60,390 nucleotides of DNA from Gammaproteobacteria bacterium (GTDB lineage Bacteria; Pseudomonadota; Gammaproteobacteria; DRLM01). The notes beneath the pieces are model-generated. The model searched no databases, had not been told where the DNA came from, and saw only the letters and a list, made by a program, of their open reading frames with translations. This document shows, piece by piece, positions 37,357-44,689 of the stretch. The stretch is from contig JAHFRV010000005.1 of assembly GCA_023266095.1 (NCBI GenBank), forward strand, positions 1 to 60,390, given 5' to 3'. Made by a program: the position numbers and the translations under genes. Position 1 is the stretch's first letter; each line of letters begins with the position of its first letter.

Positions 37357-39360
37357 ATGGACCTCGCAACACTCAAACCCATGATCGACTGGATCAGCGC
37401 CAATCCCACCTGGGCCGGGCTGGCGGTATTCGTCATTTCCCTCAGCGAATCGCTGGCTATCGTCGGCCTATTCGTGCCTGGCGTGGCGGTGATGTTCGGC
37501 ATCGGCGCCTTGATCGCAACGGGCGCTCTCGAGCTGTGGGCCACTCTGGCCTGGGCCGTGGCCGGGGCCATCGTCGGCGACGGCCTCAGTTATTGGTTGG
37601 GATATCACTACAAAGACGCCCTGCGGGAACGCTGGCCGTTCCGCCGATATCCCGCCTTGCTGGCGCGCGGAGAAGGTTTTTTTCAGCGCCACGGCGGCAA
37701 AAGCGTCATCTTCGGCCGCTTCGTCGGCCCGGTACGGCCGGTGATCCCGGTGGTGGCGGGCATGCTCGGCATGCCGCCCGGGCGCTTTCTGCTGGTGAAT
37801 GTCATTTCGGCGCTGGCCTGGGCGCCGGCCTACACTCTGCCCGGCGTGGTGTTCGGCGCCTCGCTCAATTTGGCCTCGGAAGTCGCCTCGCGGCTGGCCA
37901 TGTTATTGCTCACGGTGTTATTGAGTTTGTGGCTCACCGTCTGGCTGGTCTATCGCATTTACCGCCTGCTGGCGCCGCGCGCCAGCGCCATCATGGACCG
38001 ACTGCTGGCTTGGGGCGGCGAACATCGCTACGCGGGCAAGCTGGTATCGTCGGTGCTCGATCCCGAACAACCCGAATGGCGCGGCCTGGCGGTATTGGCC
38101 GGCCTGCTGGTGTCGCTCGCGGTGGGGCTGATCACCGCGGGGCGCGGCCTGTTCGATAGCTCGTTGATCACCGCCGACATCACGGTCTTCAATTTCATGC
38201 AGGGCCTGCGCGCGCCTTGGGCCGACCGCATCATGGTCTTTCTGGCCGAGCTCAGCCATAGCCCGGTCACCTTGCCGGTCACCGCGACGGTGATGATCTG
38301 GCTGGCGTGGCGCCACCGCTGGATCGCCTTGCTGCATGTCGGCGGCGCCACCGCGTTCGCTTTGATTCTGACCCTGTCACTCGGTTGGAGCATGGCCGTC
38401 CCGCCCGGCGATGCACCGGTCGGCACCGGCGGCGGCATCGTCATCAACACCGTGCTCTACGGTTTGCTGGCAGTGATGGTGGCCCACGGCATGCAAGGCA
38501 AGTGGCGCTGGCTGCCCTATGGCGCCACCGGTCTGTTCGTAGCGTCGATCATCCTCGCCCAGCTCTACCTCGGTATCACTTGGGTTTCGAACGCCCTCAT
38601 CGGCTGGCTGCTGGCCTTGTTATGGGTCGTGGTGCTGGGGGCCGCCTACCGCCGCCACACTGCTGTGCCGGTCGTGCCGCGCCATCTAACTTTACTGACC
38701 TTCACCGCGCTGCTGGTCTCCGCCACGGCGTACATGAGCACCCATTATCAGCAGGATCTCGTCCATCACACGCCGCCGCAGACTTTGCAAACGCTCGACA
38801 CCCAGGCGTGGTGGGACAGTGACTGGCGCAGCCTGCCCGCTTACCGCATCGATCTCGAAGGACATTCGAAACAACCGCTGTCGGTGCAATGGTCCGGCTC
38901 CTTGGACACCCTCGCCGCCCAACTGGTGAGTCAAAGCTGGCGACACCCGCCAGAACTGAATTCGACCGCCTTGCTGCATTGGCTGCTGCCCTCCCCCTCG
39001 CTGGCGGATCTGCCGCTGCTGCCCCAGGTGCACGACGGCCGTCACGACAGTCTGCGCCTGGTGCGCGGCACGGCCGACGGACAATGGGTGGTGCTGCGCC
39101 TCTGGCGGTCGAACTTTGTCTTGCAACAACCGCACAGTCCATTATGGGTCGGTACGGTCACCACCCTGCGTGCCGCCCGCCCGCTGCCGCTATTCACCAT
39201 GCCGCTCACCGGCGACGAATTCAACACACCGCTGCGTCTGCTCGAAAGCAGTCTCGGCGATATGCCGTGGCGAACCGCGCAACGCGCCGATGAACTGAAC
39301 ACCCGTTGGGACGGTACGCTGTTATTGATCCGCGCCCAGCCCACCGCCGAACAACCCTGA
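37357..39360 (+). CDS. DedA - PAP2-like - LssY fusion membrane protein
   Basis: 667 residues. Residues 1-200 are a DedA domain with SLSESLAIVGLFVPGVAV and the signature GRFVGPVRPVIPVVAGMLGM. Residues about 240-430 are a PAP2-type six-helix region and about 470-660 an LssY_C domain. The PAP2 catalytic motifs are missing: the PSGHA site is replaced by VGTGGGIV before INTVLYG, and the SRxxxxxHxxxD site reads AQLYLGITWVSN. DedA proteins flip undecaprenyl phosphate and other lipids, so a lipid transporter with a dead phosphatase is likely. It is followed 1 nt later by dgkA. Confidence 0.88.
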   Translation: MDLATLKPMIDWISANPTWAGLAVFVISLSESLAIVGLFVPGVAVMFGIGALIATGALELWATLAWAVAGAIVGDGLSYWLGYHYKDALRERWPFRRYPALLARGEGFFQRHGGKSVIFGRFVGPVRPVIPVVAGMLGMPPGRFLLVNVISALAWAPAYTLPGVVFGASLNLASEVASRLAMLLLTVLLSLWLTVWLVYRIYRLLAPRASAIMDRLLAWGGEHRYAGKLVSSVLDPEQPEWRGLAVLAGLLVSLAVGLITAGRGLFDSSLITADITVFNFMQGLRAPWADRIMVFLAELSHSPVTLPVTATVMIWLAWRHRWIALLHVGGATAFALILTLSLGWSMAVPPGDAPVGTGGGIVINTVLYGLLAVMVAHGMQGKWRWLPYGATGLFVASIILAQLYLGITWVSNALIGWLLALLWVVVLGAAYRRHTAVPVVPRHLTLLTFTALLVSATAYMSTHYQQDLVHHTPPQTLQTLDTQAWWDSDWRSLPAYRIDLEGHSKQPLSVQWSGSLDTLAAQLVSQSWRHPPELNSTALLHWLLPSPSLADLPLLPQVHDGRHDSLRLVRGTADGQWVVLRLWRSNFVLQQPHSPLWVGTVTTLRAARPLPLFTMPLTGDEFNTPLRLLESSLGDMPWRTAQRADELNTRWDGTLLLIRAQPTAEQP

Positions 39361-39361
39361 T

Positions 39362-39712
39362 ATGAAAAACCGCGCCTTCACACAACGTCTCGGTTTCGCC
39401 TGGACCGGCCTGCGCAGCGCCTGGCGCAGCGAAGCCAGCCTACGCACTCACCTTTGGATGGCCGCGCTATTACTGCTGGCGCTGCTCGTCCTCCGCCCGG
39501 CCCTGTTGTGGTGGGCGCTGTGCGGCGTGATGGCGGCGCTGGTGATCGCCGCCGAACTCATCAACACCGCCCTCGAACACTTGGCCGATCACCTACACCC
39601 GGAAACCCATCCGCGCATCAAGCTCGTCAAAGATTGCGCGGCGGCGGCCGTGCTGGTGCTGAGCCTCGCGGCGCTGTGGGTGGCGGTGATGATGGTGGTC
39701 TCGCTGCTGTGA
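39362..39712 (+). CDS. dgkA: Diacylglycerol kinase
   Basis: 116 residues, three transmembrane helices. It phosphorylates diacylglycerol (or undecaprenol in some bacteria) at the inner membrane. It shows FAWTGLRSAWRSEASLRTH, then AAELINTALEHLADHLHP and KLVKDCAAAAV, the prokaryotic DgkA signature. It is tightly coupled to the DedA-PAP2-LssY gene, which fits lipid recycling. Confidence 0.93.
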   Translation: MKNRAFTQRLGFAWTGLRSAWRSEASLRTHLWMAALLLLALLVLRPALLWWALCGVMAALVIAAELINTALEHLADHLHPETHPRIKLVKDCAAAAVLVLSLAALWVAVMMVVSLL

Positions 39713-39748
39713 GGCGGGCGGCCGTGTCGCTCGGCAAGCTTCCAATCA

Positions 39749-39909
39749 TTCTGATTTATCCAGCGGTTCCTGCGGCACAGGGAAGAGCGAAGCGAAGGGT
39801 CTTGCCGCCATTTTCAACGGCGGTTAGCCCTTGAAAATGAAGGGGAGCAAAAATCACCTTTTTCGTTTTCCGTGCTCTGAAAATTCCAGGATGGAATTAT
39901 TCAGAGCTT
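39749..39909 (-). repeat. Dispersed multi-hairpin repeat, copy B (inverted)
   Basis: The reverse complement matches copy A at 14444-14592: AAGCTCTGAATAATTCCATC is identical, followed by TCAGAGCACGGAAA, CTTCATTTTCAA and TTGAAAATGGCGGCA. It contains an extra 15 nt or so (GACCCTTCGCTTCGC region) before the shared CCTGTGCCGCAGGAACC. It lies between dgkA and the cassette array. No coding potential is seen. Confidence 0.8.
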
Positions 39910-40141
39910 CATCCTTAGTTAGCCGGACTCACGGAGCCTGTTTTATGTGTTTTGAACAGGCAGAGCCCTTTATCGATGATGGGAACACAACGTATCCCGC
40001 ATCTGCTCCATTCAACACGGCTTCATCCACGTCTTTTTTCTCCGGGCGTTGAGTGGTGTACTTTTACGGATTGATATAGGCTGAGGCCAATTGAAGCACA
40101 GGGTTATGGCTATATCAGCGGGATTAGGTACCAAAAATGGT

Positions 40142-40183
40142 GTGTTATAACACCCCAATATTGGGGTCTACTTTGAGTTGGGC
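40142..40183 (+). repeat. Left-edge recombination-core candidate with two palindromes
   Basis: GTGTTATAACAC (40142-40153) and ACCCCAATATTGGGGT (40152-40167) are perfect palindromes overlapping by 2 nt. They are followed by GTTGGGC (40177-40183), a perfect GTTRRRY core box. This marks the left edge of the cassette array. It may be a short or eroded attC; no integrase gene is next to it, so I do not call it attI. Positions 39910-40141 hold nothing I recognise. Confidence 0.5.
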
Positions 40184-40201
40184 TTCACAAAGAGGCGGAC
40201 G

Positions 40202-40633
40202 GTGACTGAGCATTACATACTGAATGCCGGTGCAGGATTCATCAACATGTCTCCCATGGCATTCCATCGCTGGGCGACTCACTATTACAAGTGCCGCCAA
40301 GACTTCCAATGCCCACATACGTTCTCGCCGGTTCCTTACTTCTTGCTGTGCCGCGCTATTGAACTTGGTCTCAAATCGAAGCACCTTGAAGACAAACGTC
40401 AGCCGGAAGTTAAGAACGAGTTCGGCCACAATCTAGTGAAGGCGTATCAGGCATTACCCGTCGAAGCACAACAACTCTCCGAAAGCGATTTCTCAGTCCT
40501 TGAACGAGCCAGCGCCATCTACGCATCGAAAGGATTCGAGTACTTCAACCCAGAAGATGCGCTTACTGGTTACTCTCGCTTTCCAGAGTTGGCTGCACTT
40601 GACGGCATCACGAAGCGGTTGCTCGCACTATGA
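40202..40633 (+). CDS. Cassette 1: HEPN-like hypothetical protein
   Basis: 143 residues from GTG 40202, with AGAGG 6-7 nt upstream; the frame is open to 40178 inside the recombination box. Mostly helical. It shows a pattern I associate with HEPN-like proteins: YFLLCRAIELGLKSKHL followed by a GHNLVKAYQALP helix. A canonical RxxxxxH catalytic motif is not clear, so nuclease activity is not supported. The stop precedes the attC R'' box by 1 nt. It is a recognised cassette gene position, but the function is unknown. Confidence 0.7.
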   Translation: MTEHYILNAGAGFINMSPMAFHRWATHYYKCRQDFQCPHTFSPVPYFLLCRAIELGLKSKHLEDKRQPEVKNEFGHNLVKAYQALPVEAQQLSESDFSVLERASAIYASKGFEYFNPEDALTGYSRFPELAALDGITKRLLAL

Positions 40634-40639
40634 AGCCCA

Positions 40640-42475
40640 ATCGGGTAAGCGCCGGTATCTCTCCGGCGCTCCCCACACCACCTAGCATGCGGGTCCGCTA
40701 CTCAAGCGGTTGAAGCAGGGTAATGAAAACGGACCCACTGATCTTTGATCGACCCCAGACCCTGTTGCTAGCCACGCGTTCGACATCGCCTGTTGCGTGA
40801 TCGGGGTACGCGACATGGCGTAGGGCCCTTTGGAACTCACGCCGGTTTTGATCGCTTCGTCCCGGTTGATCCCCAAACTCAGTAGATGTTTGATTTTGGT
40901 GCGTGGCCATCGCCATTGTTTCCAATAGCAGCAGCGCATACGCCGCCGTAACCATTCATCCAGTTCGGGGATCGGCCGGTAGTACTCCGATAACGCAAAG
41001 TAGTTCATCCATCCCACGAGGTACTGCCGCAATTCGCGGTAGCGGCGCGCGAGGCTTACGCCCCACGAACGTCCCGTGAGTTGTTTGATGCGATGTTTGA
41101 AGCGGTGCAGCGCTTTGTCGCACCAGACGATTTTCGTTCCTCGGAAACAGAACCCAAGAAACTCCAATTGCTTGCTCGGTACGATTCGGCTCTTGTCATG
41201 GTTGATGCGCAACTTTAGACGCTGCTCCAGGAACCGGGTGACGTTGGCCTTCACGCGCCGCGCCGCCGAGGTGCTTTTGACGCAGATGACGAAGTCATCG
41301 GCGTAACGCGCGAAGGAACGCTTCTGCGTTTGCAGGTAAACGTCCAGTTCGTGCAGCACAATGTTGGCGAGTAACGGTGACAGTGGTCCGCCTTGGGGAA
41401 CCCCGAGTGGCGTGGGGTGTTGCACACCGTCAATGAGGACGCCCGCACGCAGGTACCGTCCGATCAGGTTCAGCACGCGCTTGTCACGCACGCGCTGTGC
41501 GAGGAGTCGCATCAGCACGTCATGGTTGACGCTGTCGAAGAACGCCGCCAGATCAATGTCGACCACGATGCGATTTCCAGAACGGATATCGTCACGCACT
41601 TGCCTGACGGCTTGATGCGCGTTTCTGCCCGGCCTGAATCCGTAACTGTGGTGACTGAAAAGCGGCTCGTAGATCGGCGTGAGCACCTGCGCGATGGCTT
41701 GTTGGATCATGCGATCCGCCACGGATGGGATGCCCAGCGGACGTTGGTCGCCGTTGGGTTTGGGTATCCATACGCGTCGGACCGCGTTCGGTTGATAGGT
41801 ACCGTCCAACAATTGGGTTTTGATGTTCGGCCAATGCTGACGTGCCCATGCCGGAAATTCCGTTATGCTGACCTCATCCGCACCCGCCGCACCGTTGTTC
41901 GCCTTTACGCGCTTCCATGCGCGCGTCAGGTTGTCGCGGGTGACGATCTGTTCCAGTAAATTACGCTCCAGGGCGTGCGCGTTTGTCATACGCCGGACCT
42001 CACTTCCCGCTTGGCGCAGGCTACGCAAGGACTGAGTACCACAAGGCGCTTCCCTGTCCTGCTTCTTTGGTCCTTCGCGTGGATGGCGCTCCGGCCATCG
42101 CCGCTACTACGACCGCTGCTGACTTCTGAAACGACACGCCCTGCATCGCTGCAGGGCGCGCTGTTCACTGCGAACCGCGCGCGTTTCAGATCTCCCCAGA
42201 TAAGAGCATGAGCTGTCACAACACAACCGCCGGATTTACTGTACCGCGCGAATTCGTGGTCTTCGCTGTCATGTGCCAGCTCGACCCTGCGGCTCAGCCT
42301 TGTATCCAGTTTCTGTTCGTCGGCTCGTCGTTTTGCACTCCGGCTTCCTTCGCGCAATGCCTCACGGTATTGCACTTGCCTTCGGCTAGTCGTTATGATC
42401 GTTAACATGGTTAACGTTGAATTCTCCGACAGGGGACTTTCACCCCATGAGTTCATGCCCATGCTGGGCGTACAC
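40640..42475 (-). mobile_element. Group II intron (class C, attC type)
   Basis: About 1,836 bp. The 5' end on the minus strand is GTGTACGCCCAGCATGGGC followed by GGGGTGAAAGTCCCC, typical of class C introns; the 3' end reads GGCGCTTACCCGAT. It encodes a reverse transcriptase/maturase without an endonuclease domain. It interrupts an attC within the R'' box; joining 40638 to 42476 restores GCCCAAC. The 3' boundary is uncertain by one base. Class C-attC introns are known to invade the bottom strand of attC sites, which matches the orientation here. Confidence 0.85.
40682..41989 (-). CDS. ltrA: Group II intron reverse transcriptase/maturase
   Basis: 435 residues from ATG 41989 with GAGG 9 nt upstream (frame open to 42028). 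Reverse transcriptase domain with RPLGIPSVADRMIQQAIAQV, GVPQGGPLSPLLANIVLHEL and the catalytic FARYADDFVI. It is followed by a maturase (X) domain; the protein ends at FNRLSSGPAC with no HNH endonuclease, as expected for class C. It appears intact, so the intron may still be mobile. Confidence 0.93.
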   Translation of the reverse strand: MTNAHALERNLLEQIVTRDNLTRAWKRVKANNGAAGADEVSITEFPAWARQHWPNIKTQLLDGTYQPNAVRRVWIPKPNGDQRPLGIPSVADRMIQQAIAQVLTPIYEPLFSHHSYGFRPGRNAHQAVRQVRDDIRSGNRIVVDIDLAAFFDSVNHDVLMRLLAQRVRDKRVLNLIGRYLRAGVLIDGVQHPTPLGVPQGGPLSPLLANIVLHELDVYLQTQKRSFARYADDFVICVKSTSAARRVKANVTRFLEQRLKLRINHDKSRIVPSKQLEFLGFCFRGTKIVWCDKALHRFKHRIKQLTGRSWGVSLARRYRELRQYLVGWMNYFALSEYYRPIPELDEWLRRRMRCCYWKQWRWPRTKIKHLLSLGINRDEAIKTGVSSKGPYAMSRTPITQQAMSNAWLATGSGVDQRSVGPFSLPCFNRLSSGPAC

Positions 42476-42536
42476 AACCGCTTCTAGCCGACGTCGGCGC
42501 TAACGCGCCGCCGCGTCTGAAGCGGGCCGTTAGCGC
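42476..42536 (+). repeat. attC 1 (right part; left part at 40635-40638)
   Basis: With the intron removed, the site reads GCCCAAC (R''), then CGCTTCTAG ... TCTGAAGCG arms, and ends GTTAGCG (42529-42535). The arms CCGCTTC and GAAGCGG are exactly complementary. Total length is about 65 nt, normal for attC. The intron splits the R'' box between GCCC and AAC. Confidence 0.8.
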
Positions 42537-42551
42537 CCACAAGGAGGAGGC

Positions 42552-43034
42552 ATGTCCCAGCCATTGAATCTAACCAAGACACAAAAGGAAGCATTGAAGC
42601 TTCTGGCTGAGGGTGCTGAGATGATTGATGAATCGATATCTGACAGGAAATTCGGGTTTGATACGGTCTCATTCCTTAAACGCAGGAAATTTGTCCAGCA
42701 CAAAGACCCAAATCATGAGCCATTCTATGAACCAGAAATTTTGGTTATCACAAAACGTGGCCAAGATGCGTTGAGCGGCAAGCTGAATGTCACCTTTAAA
42801 CCATCGCCCAAACAAAAAGAATATTTAAACAGAATGTCCGGCGGCGAAAACATGCTGTGGGAGTTAAGAGATAATGTTTATGGCTTCTGGCTAGGCGAGA
42901 TGACAATCACACCAACTACCATCTCAGTATTGCAAAAACAGAAACTTATTGAGGTGCTTATAAAAGGTAAACGGTCAGATTCCGCGGGCAACGGCCACAC
43001 AATCACTGAAAAGGGACGGCAGCTTGTTAATTAG
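42552..43034 (+). CDS. Cassette 2: duplicated winged-helix-like hypothetical protein
   Basis: 160 residues with a strong AAGGAGGAGG site 2-3 nt before the ATG. Two similar halves: KTQKEALKLLAEGAEMI ... LVITKRGQDAL and PKQKEYLNRMSGGENML ... HTITEKGRQLV. Each looks like a winged-helix unit with a final ITxxG wing. No catalytic motif is seen. The stop touches attC 2. The gene has a lower GC content than the chromosome. Confidence 0.75.
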   Translation: MSQPLNLTKTQKEALKLLAEGAEMIDESISDRKFGFDTVSFLKRRKFVQHKDPNHEPFYEPEILVITKRGQDALSGKLNVTFKPSPKQKEYLNRMSGGENMLWELRDNVYGFWLGEMTITPTTISVLQKQKLIEVLIKGKRSDSAGNGHTITEKGRQLVN

Positions 43035-43103
43035 CGCTAACAAAACGTTCGCGCGGGACGCTCCGCGCTATCGCGCGGGCGCCCCACAACTCTAACGTTA
43101 TGT
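43035..43103 (+). repeat. attC 2
   Basis: 69 nt: R'' CGCTAAC (43035-43041), then AAAACGTTCGCGCGGGACGC, a central loop, GCGCGGGCGCCCC, and R' GTTATGT (43097-43103). The GGGAC-type L box and end boxes are typical of integron attC sites. Confidence 0.85.
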
Positions 43104-43112
43104 GTTTGCAAA

Positions 43113-43481
43113 ATGCCTATGATAAGCGAAAGGAAAAAGAACAACATTCTGCAATTAATTTTTATATTATCCATCCTACTATGGGTAGCGAATATTTGGA
43201 TGATAGGGGGGCCAGGGCAGATGGTCTTTCTCGCTGGAGACATGATACCTTCCATGATTTTCGGCGAAATGAAAAGTGACTATCTAATGCCTGTAGGGCT
43301 CTATTATGGATTCATATGGCCTCTATTATTAATATTGTCGTACGCAATTGCCTCCGCAGTGAAAGTACCTAAAAGATTCTCAGAATCACCGAGACTGTTT
43401 CTTGCGATGACATTTTTTATGTTTATTGGGGTATCAACAGTGGCGCTATCAACCTTTTTTCACCTCAAATCGCCATGGTAG
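43113..43481 (+). CDS. Cassette 3: small membrane protein
   Basis: 122 residues, three transmembrane helices: ILQLIFILSILLWVANIWM, LYYGFIWPLLLILSYAIA, and FLAMTFFMFIGVSTVALS. AT-rich compared with its surroundings, a sign of foreign origin. The start lies only 9 nt after attC 2 and has no clear ribosome binding site, so expression may be low or leaderless. No family recognised. Confidence 0.7.
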   Translation: MPMISERKKNNILQLIFILSILLWVANIWMIGGPGQMVFLAGDMIPSMIFGEMKSDYLMPVGLYYGFIWPLLLILSYAIASAVKVPKRFSESPRLFLAMTFFMFIGVSTVALSTFFHLKSPW

Positions 43482-43487
43482 CTAAAC

Positions 43488-43554
43488 ACATAACCTTTCG
43501 CTTCGAAAATGACGGCTTGCTTCGCTGCGCCACCTTTCAAGCGAGCCGTTGGGC
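43488..43554 (+). repeat. attC 3
   Basis: 67 nt: R'' ACATAAC, arms GACGGCTTG...CAAGCGAGCCG, R' GTTGGGC (43548-43554), a perfect match to GTTRRRY. Confidence 0.8.
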
Positions 43555-43807
43555 TTTGGTAAAAAAACATTGTTGTGCGGTGCGCGGCGATGGTAACTCC
43601 CCCGCATTGTGCCGGTGGCGAGGTTTCATCCGTTTGCCCCACGCGGGCTTCGTTCGCCGGCGGTGGCGCGTCGCGTAGGTCCCGCTGTAGGATAGTGAGG
43701 CGTGGGGCAAGCCGGGGAGGCAGTGGGGGTCAGTTCATGCCGCATCACACGAAACGTTTTCCTTTCAGCTTCGCTACCCGCATCGCGCGCCGTAGTTCTC
43801 ACCACCC
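43555..43807 (+). other. Cassette 4: ORF-less cassette with long inverted repeat
   Basis: About 250 bases between attC 3 and attC 4. TTGCCCCACGC (43634-43644) and GCGTGGGGCAA (43700-43710) are perfect 11-nt arms around a 55 nt GC-rich interior. The only plus-strand reading frame of note (43575-43871) is Arg/Ser-rich and runs into the attC, so I do not call it a gene. The cassette may encode a structured RNA, carry a promoter, or be decayed. Confidence 0.5.
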
Positions 43808-43873
43808 GCCCAACGTCGCGCTCGAGAGGGACACCGCAAACAACGCGGCGCCCCTCAGCTTGGCTCGTTAGCC
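43808..43873 (+). repeat. attC 4
   Basis: 66 nt: R'' GCCCAAC (perfect RYYYAAC), CGTCGCGCTCGAGAGGGAC arm, central CCGCAAACAACGCGG hairpin, and R' GTTAGCC (43867-43873). Confidence 0.85.
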
Positions 43874-43903
43874 ATCTCTACATATACACAGCGAGGTTTG
43901 CGT

Positions 43904-44365
43904 ATGTCAAAGACAGGTCTTGATCTGTACCGATCAGTTCGAATAGAGCAATTCCCAAACGGCGTGTTTGATGGAAGTAATCCTGCTCCCGGGGTCCTTT
44001 ATCCAGACTTCTATGATCGGGACATGGGTGACGGAAATGTCAGGCTGGCAGACGTCGACATCAAGAAGGAGGGTGGCGTTGAGTACGTGCTGTCCGGCGG
44101 CGGCACTTCGCTATTTGATCGCCCAGGGGTGTTTACGAAAGACGGGTGGCTTTCTTTCGAAATTCCGAATGGCACAGTCATTCCAGATTCGCTCGTTGTC
44201 AAGAACGACGGGTGGCGCAAGAGATTCAAGGCCACGCACTATCAGATCGAATCGAGAGCAGGACGGATGACGAAGCAAGCGATGGAGGGGGCGCTGGACA
44301 ACTTTGCACGTAACGCAATTGTCCGTGCGGTTGAACTTGGTCGGGCGTCGTTGAAGAGCGAATGA
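43904..44365 (+). CDS. Cassette 5a: Tse2-family toxin
   Basis: 153 residues from ATG 43904, GAGG 7 nt upstream. I recognise the family from Pseudomonas aeruginosa Tse2, a type VI secretion effector with an ADP-ribosyltransferase-like fold that acts on intracellular targets. Shared blocks: LDLYRSV at the N terminus, GGTSLFDRPGV at 66-76 (Tse2 has GGTSVFDRAGV), IPNGTVIPDSLVVK, RFKATHYQI at 108-116, and LDNFARNAI at 131-139. No secretion genes are in the window. The next gene looks like its immunity protein. An addiction role within the array is inference. Confidence 0.82.
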   Translation: MSKTGLDLYRSVRIEQFPNGVFDGSNPAPGVLYPDFYDRDMGDGNVRLADVDIKKEGGVEYVLSGGGTSLFDRPGVFTKDGWLSFEIPNGTVIPDSLVVKNDGWRKRFKATHYQIESRAGRMTKQAMEGALDNFARNAIVRAVELGRASLKSE

Positions 44366-44375
44366 GGAGTTATAT

Positions 44376-44609
44376 ATGCCAAACATAAATGGAAGAACTC
44401 TGGCCATGGCAATACAGGCTGTGGATTTCAAGATGGCTGATTTGGAGCGAACAATTGACGCTCAGCCGTCCGACCAGGGGAGCGAATTAGAGTCACTGCT
44501 TCTGAGCTACACCAATGCTGCTGAAGCACTAAAGCGTGCTTACCAGGAGGCTTTGGCCGAAGTAAGTAACTTGCCTCCCTACGAAAAGCTTGTGCGCGGA
44601 GATGGCTAA
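44376..44609 (+). CDS. Cassette 5b: Tsi2-family immunity/antitoxin protein
   Basis: 77 residues, GAGGAG 8 nt upstream, 10 nt after the toxin stop. It follows the pattern of P. aeruginosa Tsi2, the small helical protein that blocks Tse2: MAIQAVDFKMADLE at the N terminus, LESLLLSYTNAAEALKRAY in the middle, and the C-terminal LPPYEKL (LPPYDRL in Tsi2). Same toxin-then-immunity order as tse2-tsi2. The stop codon overlaps the R'' box of attC 5. Confidence 0.82.
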   Translation: MPNINGRTLAMAIQAVDFKMADLERTIDAQPSDQGSELESLLLSYTNAAEALKRAYQEALAEVSNLPPYEKLVRGDG

Positions 44610-44671
44610 CCTTTCGCTGCAGCCGACCCGCGTGAAAAAGCCACGCGGTCGGTTGAGCTTGGGCGTTATGT
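44604..44671 (+). repeat. attC 5
   Basis: 68 nt: R'' GGCTAAC, arms GCCGACCCGCGTG and CACGCGGTCGG, central GAAAAAGC loop, R' GTTATGT (44665-44671). The arms are almost perfectly complementary. Confidence 0.88.
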
Positions 44672-44689
44672 TCTATTCGGAGTGGAAGC

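Noticed and set aside
40170..40183. attI site at the left edge of the array
   Set aside because: Only the GTTGGGC core and palindromes are seen; no integrase gene or attI direct repeats lie nearby.
43575..43871. 98-codon reading frame in cassette 4 as a gene
   Set aside because: Arg/Ser-rich composition, no ribosome binding site, and it runs through almost all of attC 4; it looks like translation of a non-coding GC-rich sequence.
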